Part shown: positions 9,440 to 19,210 of the stretch, piece after piece | Layout of the letters: the number at the start of each line of letters is the position of its first letter | How positions within the stretch are numbered: the stretch's first letter is position 1 | NCBI GenBank assembly: GCA_965263205.1 | Contig: CBDHHF010000001.1 | Span: 124,001-188,000 of the forward strand | Origin: JBCCIM01 sp965263205 | Lineage (GTDB): Bacteria > Bacteroidota > Rhodothermia > Rhodothermales > JAHQVL01 | Direction: 5' to 3' | Length of the DNA stretch: 64,000 nucleotides | Notes under the pieces: generated by a model | The model's input: the letters and a program-made list of their open reading frames with translations, nothing else | What the model was told of the DNA's origin: nothing | The model's database searches: none | Translations under genes and position numbers: made by a program

Positions 9440-10135
9440 ATGCACACCGTTTCGCTTGTGCACGCTGATGACGTATCTCTGTTGTCTGACGTGCCCGATT
9501 TTCCTTGCATAGGTCTACTTTTTAACGATGATGCGTTGTTACGCATGGTTACCACGCAATTGGCTGATCATGTGGCACATATTCCCTGTGTAACGTTGCA
9601 GCATGGCGATGGGACACATGACGTAGATCCCGCAAAGCGCGTACTTGCTGCCAACATGTTTCTGATTACTGATTGGCCGTTTGAGCGATTGGATGTCCAG
9701 TTTGAGATTGCTGCCTTTTTATCTGTGTTGCTGGTAGGTGCGCTGGCGGCTCCTGAAGAAGCGGAGGTATCATTGATTCCTATTGATGATACGATGGGGA
9801 GCTGTATTGCCGCGGAGATGCGTAGCCGACTATTCCCGGGCAGCGATGCGCAAAAACTACAACTTGCCATTCAAAACGAGCAACAGGAAAAGTGGCTCGC
9901 ACAGATCGGGAAAGAGCTCTCTGTTTTCTATCACAACATTAGCAATCCGCTCACCATATTGTCGGGCAACATCCAGTTGTTACAAATGCTCGCAGATTCC
10001 ATGCACGTCTCGGCTGACCTTATGAAACCCATCACGGATATTGCTACGGTGAGCGCACGTTTTGAAGAGGATTTGCAGGTCATTGCTGTGCTCAAAGAAA
10101 AAATCAAAGCCGGCAATCTTGAAAAAGACACATGA
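9440..10135 (+). CDS. Protein with histidine-kinase-like H-box but no ATPase domain
   Basis: This 231-residue soluble protein has an N-terminal part (about 1-140) that I do not recognise and a C-terminal helical part (about 145-231). The segment around H165 (FYHNISNPLTILSGNIQLL) resembles the H-box of sensor kinase dimerisation domains (HxxxNPLT). No HATPase domain follows: the protein ends about 65 residues later. It could be a phosphotransfer or dimerisation protein, or a degenerate kinase. The similarity is by motif only. Confidence 0.5.
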   Translation: MHTVSLVHADDVSLLSDVPDFPCIGLLFNDDALLRMVTTQLADHVAHIPCVTLQHGDGTHDVDPAKRVLAANMFLITDWPFERLDVQFEIAAFLSVLLVGALAAPEEAEVSLIPIDDTMGSCIAAEMRSRLFPGSDAQKLQLAIQNEQQEKWLAQIGKELSVFYHNISNPLTILSGNIQLLQMLADSMHVSADLMKPITDIATVSARFEEDLQVIAVLKEKIKAGNLEKDT

Positions 10136-10571
10136 CGTGCCGATACCTGTAGCAGGTCGGGTAGTCCAACGCGCCTTCATGGCGGTGTTGATCGTACTCG
10201 AATTTGCCGTCTATGGCCGTAGCATAAACTTAATATTCTTTCCTGCAATTAAAGGAACTTGCAAGGAGCCATAGATGTTTTTAAACTCTATCACGCATTT
10301 TGGTCGGGAATTTGCTGTTTTGTATGCAGATTTAGCACCCGGCCCTGCGCGATCTGTCGCTTAATTACGCGTAACCTACATTCTTCAAGTATCCTGCCTA
10401 TCGATTCAGACTGTTACGAACAACCTTCGTCTCATTTTTGAGATTACTATCACCTAACCGTAACAGCAAAGGAGTACATCGTACGTTTCTCTACGGTACG
10501 TTTTCCTGTTTATACCTTTGATGTGTATAGGGAATTGAACTCCATTGTCAGCCTGAGAATCTGACTCAATC
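10136..10571 (+). other. Intergenic region upstream of porU
   Basis: This region has no supported gene. TACCTTTG at 10513-10520 is a perfect TAnnTTTG -7 box about 50 bp before porU and is the best promoter candidate, although no TTG is seen at the -33 spacing. A 29-codon frame at 10275-10364 has a good AAGGAG site but no recognisable product. Confidence 0.4.
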
Positions 10572-13500
10572 ATGCGCTTGAAGAAGTACATAGCTCTTCT
10601 TTCCCTGGTTATTGGCTTGATATTGCCCGGTATTGCATCGGGGCAACGTACGTCTGTTGTTGTGCTTGACGAAAGCGCGTCTCAAACCACGTATGAGTTA
10701 CAAGCAACCTGGCTTCAGCCTTTACAAGCAGCCATCGATTCTTCTCGTAGCGTAGCACTCACCAATCGAAGCGCTTATGCTGCCGTGGCCGGCACATTTG
10801 ATGTAAGCGAATTGCTCCGATTGCCAACGCGTGGCATGCCGCAGGTGAGTGTCGTAGCAGCGGATTACGATGAAATAGCTTTGCCACTGGCCGCTGGTGC
10901 TGATTCAGTAGCGCTAGCGCTTGAAGGTACGCCGGCGTATGTGTCCAATCCTGGCACGTTCCGGAAATCGCCTGTGGCGTCGCTTAATTTCCGGTTACTC
11001 ACGTACGAACCCGCAGCGGGTGCATTAAAACGGTATCGCCGGCTTGTTGTGCGCGTATCACATCCGCAGGGGAATAACATCAGCGCTGCTTATGCAGGTG
11101 CACATTCAGGTTTTACGCGTGTACGCAGAGATCCCATCGTATTAAATGCGCATCTTGCCGTTACCGAAAGTGTATTGGCTTCGGGCGATGTGATTAAATT
11201 CCCGGTTACGCGTGAAGGTATGTATCGCATAGACCGCACGTTTCTTAGCGAAGCCGGCCTGAATCCGGACACCATCGATCCCGATCGGATCCAAATATTT
11301 GGCAATGGCGGTGCACCCGTCCCTGGACCAAACAGCGCGGACCGGCCTGCAGATCTTTTGCAGAACCCCGTCTTTTCTCGAGGTGGCGGCGATGGCTCGT
11401 TTGATGATGCGGATGTGGTATTCTTTTACGGTGCCCCAACCACAGGCTGGAATTATAATGCTGAAGATGAAGAATGGGAGCACTACGTAAACCCCTTCTC
11501 TACCCAGAACTTTTATTTTCTCAAGGTAGGCGCTGAAGATGGCGCTCGTGTTGCCGCGCCGGCATTTCCTGACTACCCGGATGCTACCACCTTTACCGAG
11601 GTGACGGGACGGGTGTTTGTTGATTTTGATGATTTTAACTGGAGCAAACAGAATGGCAGTGGCCTCACATGGATCAGCAGTCCAATTGATCCCACCGGCC
11701 GGCTTGATATCCTGACAGACTCGCTGCCACCTGGTTTTAATGGCGGTGAAGTTACGTACCAGGGACGCGTGGCAATAAAATCAAATCCTTCTGCTTTTGC
11801 TCGATTCAACAACGGCGGCACACAACTGGGACAGGTTCGGACGGGGACCGTGCGTGCCGGCCAGGAAGAGCCTTCTGCTCGGCTTGCTGAGACGACGTTT
11901 CGCGAAACCATCGCTGCAGGTAGTCCCCTTAACCTGTCGATGACGCTGGAATCACAGCCGAATAGTCCTGAAGTTGCGCTCGATTGGATGCGCGCATTTT
12001 ATCCGCAGGTGTTGACGGCGCAAAATGGTATTGTTCGTTTTGCAACACCCCTGGGTGAATCGGGCCGGCTTGAATTTCAGTTGACTGGATTTGGCGCTGA
12101 GCCGCAGGTTTGGGACATTACAAATCCAGGCGAAATTACGCGCCTGGGTGTTGTATCCGCTGGCAATGCCTACCGGGTACAACTCGAAGCCGGCACAACG
12201 CCACGTGAATTGATCGCGTTTGCCGAGCAGGCTGCGGTGAATGTCGACGGTAGCACTGTTGTGCCTGTTGAGGCACAAAACCTGCACGGACTAACCGATT
12301 ATCCAGACTTTATCATCGTCACGCCGGCAGCTTTCAAGCCCTATGCAGACGAGTTGGCTGCAATTCGCACAGCGGGTGGTTTGAATGTGCGCGTTACGCT
12401 GATCGAGCAAATATACAACGAGTTTTCTGGTGGCCTGGTAGACATGCGCGCTGTCCGCGACTACTTCCGGTTTGTGTACGATAAAGCACCATCGGATGAC
12501 CAGCGGCTGCGTTATGCATTGCTTTATGGGGACGGCCATTTCAACTACCGTGGCCTCGGAGGCGATGCAATTAGTCTGACAAACTGGATTCCTCCGTATG
12601 CAACCGTCGATTCTTTTACGCCGGATCGCACGTATACAAGCGATGATTACTTTGGGCTGCTCGACGAGGATGAAGGGGAGTGGATATACCGTGGATTTGG
12701 CATCCCTTCGGTGGGTGGCGCACTCACAGAGCCGGTTGATCGGATGGATATTGGCGTGGGCCGGCTAACCGTGCAGACCGAAGAAGAAGCCCAGGTATTG
12801 CTCGAAAAGATCAAACATTATGAAAATCCTGTAACGTATGGCGCGTGGCGCTCGCGTTATACGTTTATATCTGATGACGGTCCTACTGGCTTATCGGGTA
12901 CAACAGACGACGAGGATCTGCACCTGCAAAATGCGGATGTTGTGGCCGAGCTGGTCAAAGGTCAGTTTGCTGATGTGAACGTAAAGAAGATTTATGCTTC
13001 GTCTTTTGACCGCATTTTCAGAAACGGCTTCAAAATACCAGGTGCACGGGAAGAGATCATTAACAGCCTTGAAGAAGGCACGTTACTGGTAAACTACAGC
13101 GGACACGGTGGGGAAGAGGGCCTTGCACAGGAGGGCATATTCACTGCTGAAGACGCTAAAGAGCTCGATAACTATGATCGGCTTGCCATTTTTGTGACGG
13201 CTACGTGTTCTTTTGGATGGTGGGACCTTGCTAACTACCAGAGTGGTGCGGAAGAACTGTTGTTGAACCCGAATGGCGGTGCTGTTGCTTTGCTAACCAC
13301 GGTACGGTTGGTGTATACGTCTTCAGACATTAACAGCCTTAATGTAGGCCTCAATCGCCAGTTGGCGCGCGACATGTTTGAAGCAGATGTTGATGGCCGG
13401 CCGCGGCGCCTGGGCGACGTCATTTTGTTGACCAAAAACACCCGCGTAGGCTTGCAGGGCAACAACAGAAAGTTCAACCTGCTCGGTGATCCAACCATGC

Positions 13501-14606
13501 GTTTGGGGCTTCCGGGGCGCAATGTTGCTGTTACCGAGGTCAACGGTGTTGACGTTGATGCATCGCAGGCACAAGTGCAGGCGCTTGATAAAATCGACAT
13601 CAAAGGTGAAGTTCAGACCCTGAATGGCACGATTGATGATAGTTTTAACGGCGTAGTAGATTTGACTGTTTTTGATGCTGAACGACGCGTACCAATCGAT
13701 AATCAGCGGCATCTAGGTACACCATATTACACCGTAAGACAAGATTTGATATGGCGCGGCCAGGTACAGGCCAACAACGGCGCGTTTAATGCAACGTTCG
13801 TTGTGCCAAAAGATATTTCGTACAGCAATCAAACGGGACGACTTTCAGTATATGCCTTTGGTGATAATTCCCATGCACTGGGGTATAACGAAAACTTCCT
13901 GGTGGGGGGCACATCGGCCAACCCGCCTAATGACAACGATGGACCACAGATAACGCTATTCCTGAACGATACCACCTTTGTTTCAGGTGGACTCACGTCT
14001 CCTGAACCTAAACTTATTGTTAAGCTGTTTGATGAGAGCGGAATCAACACCGTAGGCGCGGGGGTTGGTCACGAAATGCTGCTCGTTGTTAACGAAGATG
14101 AGCAAAATGCCATTGATATTAGCAGCGGCTTCAGAAGTGAAACCAATTCCTTCCAAAACGGCATAGTAGAGTGGGAGTTACCGCAGCAACAATTAGGTTC
14201 TAATTCTTTGTCATTACGTGCCTGGGATGTACTCAACAATTCCTCTTCCGCGTCGCTGGATTACTTTGTGGCTGCGGATGAAGACCTGGTGTTGAAAAAC
14301 GTATACAACTATCCCAACCCGACCGCGGGAGATACCAAATTTGTGTTTGAGCACAACCAGCCTATTGGCACCAGTGCTTCAATCCAGGTTCGGATCTACA
14401 CGCTCAGTGGCCGGCTTATTCGCTCTATCGAGACGGACGAAGCCCTTGCTGGCGGAGTTATCCAACTACCGTGGAACGGCAGAGACGAAGACGAAGACCG
14501 CCTTGCAACAGGGGTATATCTGTACAAACTTCGGGTAGAAGTCGAGCGCCAGGATGGCGAACGCCAGGTATCCGAGAAAATTGAAAAACTGGCCATTATA
14601 CGATGA
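10572..14606 (+). CDS. porU: Type IX secretion system sortase PorU (C25 family)
   Basis: The 1344-residue protein has an N-terminal signal peptide (about 1-24, ending IASGQ), a gingipain-like C25 cysteine peptidase domain in the middle, and a C-terminal domain of the T9SS type (NYPNPTAGDTKFVF ... GVYLYKLRV). The catalytic pair is H845 (NYSGHGG) and C879 (TATCSFG). PorU sits on the outer surface, where it cleaves C-terminal sorting domains of cargo proteins and attaches them to the anionic lipopolysaccharide or releases them. It heads an operon with porV and two more envelope genes, consistent with a T9SS locus. Confidence 0.93.
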   Translation: MRLKKYIALLSLVIGLILPGIASGQRTSVVVLDESASQTTYELQATWLQPLQAAIDSSRSVALTNRSAYAAVAGTFDVSELLRLPTRGMPQVSVVAADYDEIALPLAAGADSVALALEGTPAYVSNPGTFRKSPVASLNFRLLTYEPAAGALKRYRRLVVRVSHPQGNNISAAYAGAHSGFTRVRRDPIVLNAHLAVTESVLASGDVIKFPVTREGMYRIDRTFLSEAGLNPDTIDPDRIQIFGNGGAPVPGPNSADRPADLLQNPVFSRGGGDGSFDDADVVFFYGAPTTGWNYNAEDEEWEHYVNPFSTQNFYFLKVGAEDGARVAAPAFPDYPDATTFTEVTGRVFVDFDDFNWSKQNGSGLTWISSPIDPTGRLDILTDSLPPGFNGGEVTYQGRVAIKSNPSAFARFNNGGTQLGQVRTGTVRAGQEEPSARLAETTFRETIAAGSPLNLSMTLESQPNSPEVALDWMRAFYPQVLTAQNGIVRFATPLGESGRLEFQLTGFGAEPQVWDITNPGEITRLGVVSAGNAYRVQLEAGTTPRELIAFAEQAAVNVDGSTVVPVEAQNLHGLTDYPDFIIVTPAAFKPYADELAAIRTAGGLNVRVTLIEQIYNEFSGGLVDMRAVRDYFRFVYDKAPSDDQRLRYALLYGDGHFNYRGLGGDAISLTNWIPPYATVDSFTPDRTYTSDDYFGLLDEDEGEWIYRGFGIPSVGGALTEPVDRMDIGVGRLTVQTEEEAQVLLEKIKHYENPVTYGAWRSRYTFISDDGPTGLSGTTDDEDLHLQNADVVAELVKGQFADVNVKKIYASSFDRIFRNGFKIPGAREEIINSLEEGTLLVNYSGHGGEEGLAQEGIFTAEDAKELDNYDRLAIFVTATCSFGWWDLANYQSGAEELLLNPNGGAVALLTTVRLVYTSSDINSLNVGLNRQLARDMFEADVDGRPRRLGDVILLTKNTRVGLQGNNRKFNLLGDPTMRLGLPGRNVAVTEVNGVDVDASQAQVQALDKIDIKGEVQTLNGTIDDSFNGVVDLTVFDAERRVPIDNQRHLGTPYYTVRQDLIWRGQVQANNGAFNATFVVPKDISYSNQTGRLSVYAFGDNSHALGYNENFLVGGTSANPPNDNDGPQITLFLNDTTFVSGGLTSPEPKLIVKLFDESGINTVGAGVGHEMLLVVNEDEQNAIDISSGFRSETNSFQNGIVEWELPQQQLGSNSLSLRAWDVLNNSSSASLDYFVAADEDLVLKNVYNYPNPTAGDTKFVFEHNQPIGTSASIQVRIYTLSGRLIRSIETDEALAGGVIQLPWNGRDEDEDRLATGVYLYKLRVEVERQDGERQVSEKIEKLAIIR

Positions 14607-14718
14607 TGGCTGCGAACATGACATCTTTGATGTCTACATAAACGGTATTGTGCGCCGTGCCCAACCATAGGCTCGTAGCTCGCAAAAATTGCTTACTCAT
14701 TATAATCTTTCTACAATC

Positions 14719-15891
14719 ATGACTTCTGATTTTGTTATCCGTCTGGCCTCCTTTGTTAAGCGCCGCAATGCTGTTACGGCATCTCTGGTAGCGCTGCTCG
14801 GGGTATTAGGATTTGCTGCTCCTGCGCAGGCTCAGGTGGGTGGCGCAGCTGTTGTCTTCTTGAAGATTGAGCCTGATAGCCGCTCTGCTGGTATGGGTAA
14901 TGCCGGTGTAGCCCTGGCTGACAATGCCAGCGCCAACTTCTGGAACCCTGCTGGTCTTGCATTCCAGGAAGGTACCGAACTGGGCCTTACGCACTCGAAC
15001 TGGCTGCCTGAATTCAACGCCGGCCTGTTCTATGAGTATTTCATGGCAAAAAAACACTTCCCAGGTTGGGGTACGTTTGGTGCCCATGTGACCTACCTGT
15101 TCCTCGGTGAGCATGAAGGTCGTGATGGTCAGAACAATCCCACGGGAACGTTCCGTTCGTACGACCTCGCTGTAGGTCTATCTTACGGTGTTAAACTGTC
15201 CGAGACGTTTTCTATCGGTACCAGCGTTCGCTTCATCTACTCCAACCTCGCACCGGGCACCCAGGTTGAGGGACAGGAGACAAAAGCAGGTGTTGTTGGC
15301 GCGTTTGACCTCGCGGCACTCTACCGTACGCGTCCTTTCCCGCTGGGTAGCTCGCAGGGTCAGTTCTCTGCCGGCTTCAACCTCGCCAACATGGGACCGA
15401 AAGTACAGTATTCTGATAGCGAGCAGGCTGACCCCATCCCAACCAACCTGCGCTTTGGTTATGCCTTTACAGTTGAGTTCGACGAATTCAACAAGTTGAC
15501 GCTTGTAAACGACTTCAACAAAGACCTTATCAAAGTTGATGAGAACAACGTTGCTGATCCATTCTACAAAGCCATCTTCTCTTCATGGTCACCTATCGAA
15601 GTGCGGACCAACGCTTTCCAGGATGAAGATGCAGAGCTCGAGACCCTCGGCGTAATCGATCAGTTGACGATCGGTGCTGGTCTGGAGTACTGGTACAACA
15701 ACCTCTTCGCACTGCGTACAGGTTACTTCTACGAGAACCCATACAATGGTAACCGTAAGTTCCTCACGCTCGGCGCTGGTATCCGTTACAACATCATCGG
15801 TGTAGATTTCTCTTATATCTACGCTGTAGAAGAAGATTCGCCACTGGCCAACACCATGCGTTTCTCTCTGTTGTTGAATCTGAATCGGTAA
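14719..15891 (+). CDS. porV: T9SS outer-membrane protein PorV (FadL-like barrel)
   Basis: The 390-residue product has a signal peptide (hydrophobic VTASLVALLGVLGFAAP, cleaved near AQAQ) and a PorV/PorQ-family barrel whose start (FLKIEPDSRSAGMGNAGVALADNASANFWNPAGLA) is diagnostic. PorV carries cargo from the Sov translocon to PorU. I prefer the ATG at 14719; the frame also has a TTG at 14689 without merit. The stop is 113 bp after the porU end. This is the second gene of the T9SS operon. Confidence 0.93.
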   Translation: MTSDFVIRLASFVKRRNAVTASLVALLGVLGFAAPAQAQVGGAAVVFLKIEPDSRSAGMGNAGVALADNASANFWNPAGLAFQEGTELGLTHSNWLPEFNAGLFYEYFMAKKHFPGWGTFGAHVTYLFLGEHEGRDGQNNPTGTFRSYDLAVGLSYGVKLSETFSIGTSVRFIYSNLAPGTQVEGQETKAGVVGAFDLAALYRTRPFPLGSSQGQFSAGFNLANMGPKVQYSDSEQADPIPTNLRFGYAFTVEFDEFNKLTLVNDFNKDLIKVDENNVADPFYKAIFSSWSPIEVRTNAFQDEDAELETLGVIDQLTIGAGLEYWYNNLFALRTGYFYENPYNGNRKFLTLGAGIRYNIIGVDFSYIYAVEEDSPLANTMRFSLLLNLNR

Positions 15892-15958
15892 GTAAGGGTT
15901 AGAGATCGTTCCAGGTCATATAGGTCATTTAAAGAATACTTTAAAGAATACAGAGGCT

Positions 15959-18900
15959 GTGGTTAAAGCGAAGCGTATTGACAGTGTTCTGGAACGATCT
16001 CTCTTACTTTTTCTGGCACTCATCCTGTGGGTGCCGGCTTCGCTTTATGCCCAGAACGGGATAGACGAAGCACCAGGGAGTCGGCAACTGAACCTGTCTT
16101 CTTCCTTCCTGAATGCGCGCGCGGCGCTCAGTCGCGACCTCCCTACATTTCCCGTTGATCGGGTTGCCGGCGGCTTATTACAACAGCCGGCTGCGCCGCA
16201 GTACGACATCGTTGCCCTCCGCGTCGCTTTCCAGCCCGACACTTCCCGCTTTACCACAGGCACTGGCACGTTCACTGGTGCACTATTCGACACGCTACAA
16301 AGCAAAGTAGACCCGCTGCCACACGATGCCGCCTACTTCGAGGCACACCTCCAGTTTCTAGAAAATTACGTCGCCCGCGTATCCGACGGCCAGACCACGT
16401 TGACTACCCATTTGGTCCCTGAGGTCATCACTGTTTCGCAGCAAATGGCAGCGTACAGCCCAACCGGGTTGGAAGCCAGTTCAGATGCTGAGCTGAGTAA
16501 GCTGGCCGGCCTGGTTGAAGAAGCATGGGGACTTGCAGATGCGCAATCATCGTTTGATATGGCGCAATTCAACCCGGAGACCACGGCGTTTGTGCTGTTT
16601 CATGCCGGCGTAGGACGCGATATCGAACTTGTGGGCACCAGTCTGGACAAAACACCGCAGGATCTGCCAACCATTTATTTCAACGAGCCATCGCTACAGC
16701 GCCTGTTGCCAGGTACGGCAATTTCGTTTAACAACTTCCCCGTCAACCACACCATTTTGATGCCACGTACCGAGTCCCGGCTCGGATTTGATTTTATTCA
16801 GGATGTCCCATTTCTGGTTGAGTTTTCCATCAATGGGCTGCTGGCAGCCAGCTTTTTCAATTTTCTGGAAGTCCCGGATCTGTTTGATACCACAACCGGC
16901 GAAAGTGCTATTGGGCCGTTTGGTTTGATGGATCCGCTTGGTCTCTTTGCCTTTAATGGGCTCTTTCCCCCTCAACCTAGCGCGTGGACCAAGTTGTACC
17001 TCGGTTGGGCAGACCCGCCAGTTGTAGAAGGGGCAAATCCTCAAACCGTCACGCTCGACGCAGCCGGGCTTGCTTCGGGTGACGAAATGGTCCGCGTACC
17101 CATTTCTGCATCGGAATACTTCCTCGTAGAAAACCGCAACCGTGATGTAAACAACGACGATCTCACAATGACCATCTTTCAGGATGGCGCGCTGGTTACG
17201 CAAACGGTAGAAATGGGCCAGGAAGACTTTAATTCTTCGTCCATTGAAGCGTTTGTTGGCGGGGTGGTGGTAGACGTGGACGACTACGATTGGGCTGTAC
17301 CCGGTGGCCTGGATGCAGATGGCAACCGGCTCGAAGGCGGGATCTTGATCTGGCACATCGATGAACGGTTGCTGGCAGCGCGCTTACCCCTCAACCAGGT
17401 AAACAACGATGTGAACCTGCGCGCGGTCGATCTGGAAGAAGCAGATGGCGCGCAAGATATCGGCTTTCCCTCAGACAATATTTTTGGTCCGCAAGCCTTC
17501 CTGGGGACGCCTTTTGATTTCTTTTATGAAGACAATCCGGTTGTGGTGATCAACGGCGCCGGCGAAGAAATCCGCCTGTACGAGAACCGGTTTGGCGTGG
17601 ATACCTACCCGAACAGCAATACCAACGCCGGCGGGGCAAGCTTTGTAGAGATTGCCGACTTCACGCCGCCGGGAGCTTCGATGGCGTTTACCTACAGCCG
17701 GCCCGAAAATGAGCTGGTTACACCGGTAGATGGATTACCCTCGGTTGAATCGGCTAGCGTACCTGCTGGTGCCTACTTTAAGGCGTTACCCGATGTGGCT
17801 GATGGAATCGCAGTGCAAACGACAAACAACCAGCTTGCTGTTTTGGCACCAGGGGTGACCGATCCTTTCCTTGTAGAACGTGCCGTAGTTGACGCGCCCG
17901 TCATACTGCCTGGCAACAGAATTGCTGTGTTGGGAGCTTCGGGAGATGCACAATCTGCCCGATTGATTGTGCTTGAAAATGGAAATGAAACAGAAGTTAC
18001 ACTGGAGAACATTCGCGTACGTTCTTCGCGAAATCAGCTCGTCTATGACAACCAGCAAAATAGACTTTTAGTGTTGCTGGTGGCGAATAGCGGACCATCC
18101 TCTTTGCTTTCGGTTGATCTCGATCCCAACGCAGGATTTGCAACGACCGTTTTGCCAAGTACAGAAGACTTTGCTATAACATTGAACAATCGTGGCGAGG
18201 TTGTCCGTTTGCACGCGAACGGCGTGACATGCGATGCATGCGGCGTGACCTGGCCATACAGCATATCAGGGGGCGCAACTGGTGTTGGACAACTTGTCAT
18301 GGGACAGGATGCTACAGGACTCGTTGGGACATTTACTGATTTGAGTAGCAATAAGCTGGTTTATCTGGCGCCAGATGGGGTGACGCGGGTTATTGATCTC
18401 AGCGAATTTCAGCCGGCTGGTGCATCCTATGAACCCAATGCGTTTCCGCTATTGGTCGATATCAATGCAGATGGCCGATTGGAAGTCCTGGTTACGTACG
18501 GACCCAACCTGCTTGCTTTTCATGCCGGCGGGGGTGTGTTTGAAGGCTTTCCGATTCAGCTGCCGGCTGAGGTGCAGAGCCAGCCGCTTGTTGTATCATT
18601 TTCTGGATTCGAAGCTCCAGTAGTTATGGTTGCGGCTACCGATGGTAACATATACGGCTACACGCTGAACGAAGATCAGCTTTTGCAATCAGTGGCCGGC
18701 TTTCCGCTTGCTGCAGGCGCTGAAGTTGTTGCCACACCCATTGTCCGAGGCAATCGATTGTACGCAATTGACGGCGAAGGTAATTTCAAGGCCTGGGAAA
18801 TTGTGAACCTTTCGGGTACGTGGTGGGCCGAGCAAAATGGTAATCCTTATAACACCAATTTTGTAGAAGTTGAGGGAGTCGTTGAATCGACAACAGGTGA

Positions 18901-19198
18901 CAGAAGTAGTAGCCTCTTAATTGAGGACGAAAACTACAACTGGCCCAACCCTATCCGGAATGGGGAAACCCATTTCAGAATTTCGCCTTCGCAAGATGTA
19001 CGGGTGACGATTACCATCATCGATGCTGCCGGCGGACTGGTGGACAAGCTCGTGGTGGAAGAGGTGGTGGGGAATACAGCAACCGATATCCGCTGGCAAA
19101 CGGAGGCCAGTAGCGGCCTGTACTATGCGCGCCTGGAAGCGTTGGCTGCTGATGGTACCCAGGAAACACAGATGATCAAACTCGCGATTATTCGCTAA
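15959..19198 (+). CDS. Secreted M6-metallopeptidase-like protein without a zinc site, with T9SS sorting domain
   Basis: The 1079-residue protein starts at GTG (AGAGG site upstream) and has a signal peptide ending at LYAQ (31). The central part matches M6-type metallopeptidases: EVPDLFDT (304-311) lines up with the LPDLYD that follows HExxH in the family, followed by GPFGLMDPLG and a TKLYLGW segment. But where HExxH should stand the sequence reads A297-S-F-F-N301, so all zinc ligands are missing. The C-terminus (NWPNPIRNGETHFRI ... KLAIIR) is a type A sorting domain. It is probably a catalytically dead, surface-exported protein; placement after porV suggests a structural role in secretion. The M6 assignment is by motif. 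Confidence 0.75.
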   Translation: MVKAKRIDSVLERSLLLFLALILWVPASLYAQNGIDEAPGSRQLNLSSSFLNARAALSRDLPTFPVDRVAGGLLQQPAAPQYDIVALRVAFQPDTSRFTTGTGTFTGALFDTLQSKVDPLPHDAAYFEAHLQFLENYVARVSDGQTTLTTHLVPEVITVSQQMAAYSPTGLEASSDAELSKLAGLVEEAWGLADAQSSFDMAQFNPETTAFVLFHAGVGRDIELVGTSLDKTPQDLPTIYFNEPSLQRLLPGTAISFNNFPVNHTILMPRTESRLGFDFIQDVPFLVEFSINGLLAASFFNFLEVPDLFDTTTGESAIGPFGLMDPLGLFAFNGLFPPQPSAWTKLYLGWADPPVVEGANPQTVTLDAAGLASGDEMVRVPISASEYFLVENRNRDVNNDDLTMTIFQDGALVTQTVEMGQEDFNSSSIEAFVGGVVVDVDDYDWAVPGGLDADGNRLEGGILIWHIDERLLAARLPLNQVNNDVNLRAVDLEEADGAQDIGFPSDNIFGPQAFLGTPFDFFYEDNPVVVINGAGEEIRLYENRFGVDTYPNSNTNAGGASFVEIADFTPPGASMAFTYSRPENELVTPVDGLPSVESASVPAGAYFKALPDVADGIAVQTTNNQLAVLAPGVTDPFLVERAVVDAPVILPGNRIAVLGASGDAQSARLIVLENGNETEVTLENIRVRSSRNQLVYDNQQNRLLVLLVANSGPSSLLSVDLDPNAGFATTVLPSTEDFAITLNNRGEVVRLHANGVTCDACGVTWPYSISGGATGVGQLVMGQDATGLVGTFTDLSSNKLVYLAPDGVTRVIDLSEFQPAGASYEPNAFPLLVDINADGRLEVLVTYGPNLLAFHAGGGVFEGFPIQLPAEVQSQPLVVSFSGFEAPVVMVAATDGNIYGYTLNEDQLLQSVAGFPLAAGAEVVATPIVRGNRLYAIDGEGNFKAWEIVNLSGTWWAEQNGNPYNTNFVEVEGVVESTTGDRSSSLLIEDENYNWPNPIRNGETHFRISPSQDVRVTITIIDAAGGLVDKLVVEEVVGNTATDIRWQTEASSGLYYARLEALAADGTQETQMIKLAIIR

Positions 19199-19210
19199 CC
19201 GGGTAAGACA

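Noticed and set aside
10275..10364. A 29-codon frame with a good AAGGAG site upstream of porU
   Set aside because: Too short, no recognisable motif and no independent support; recorded only as a possible leader peptide.
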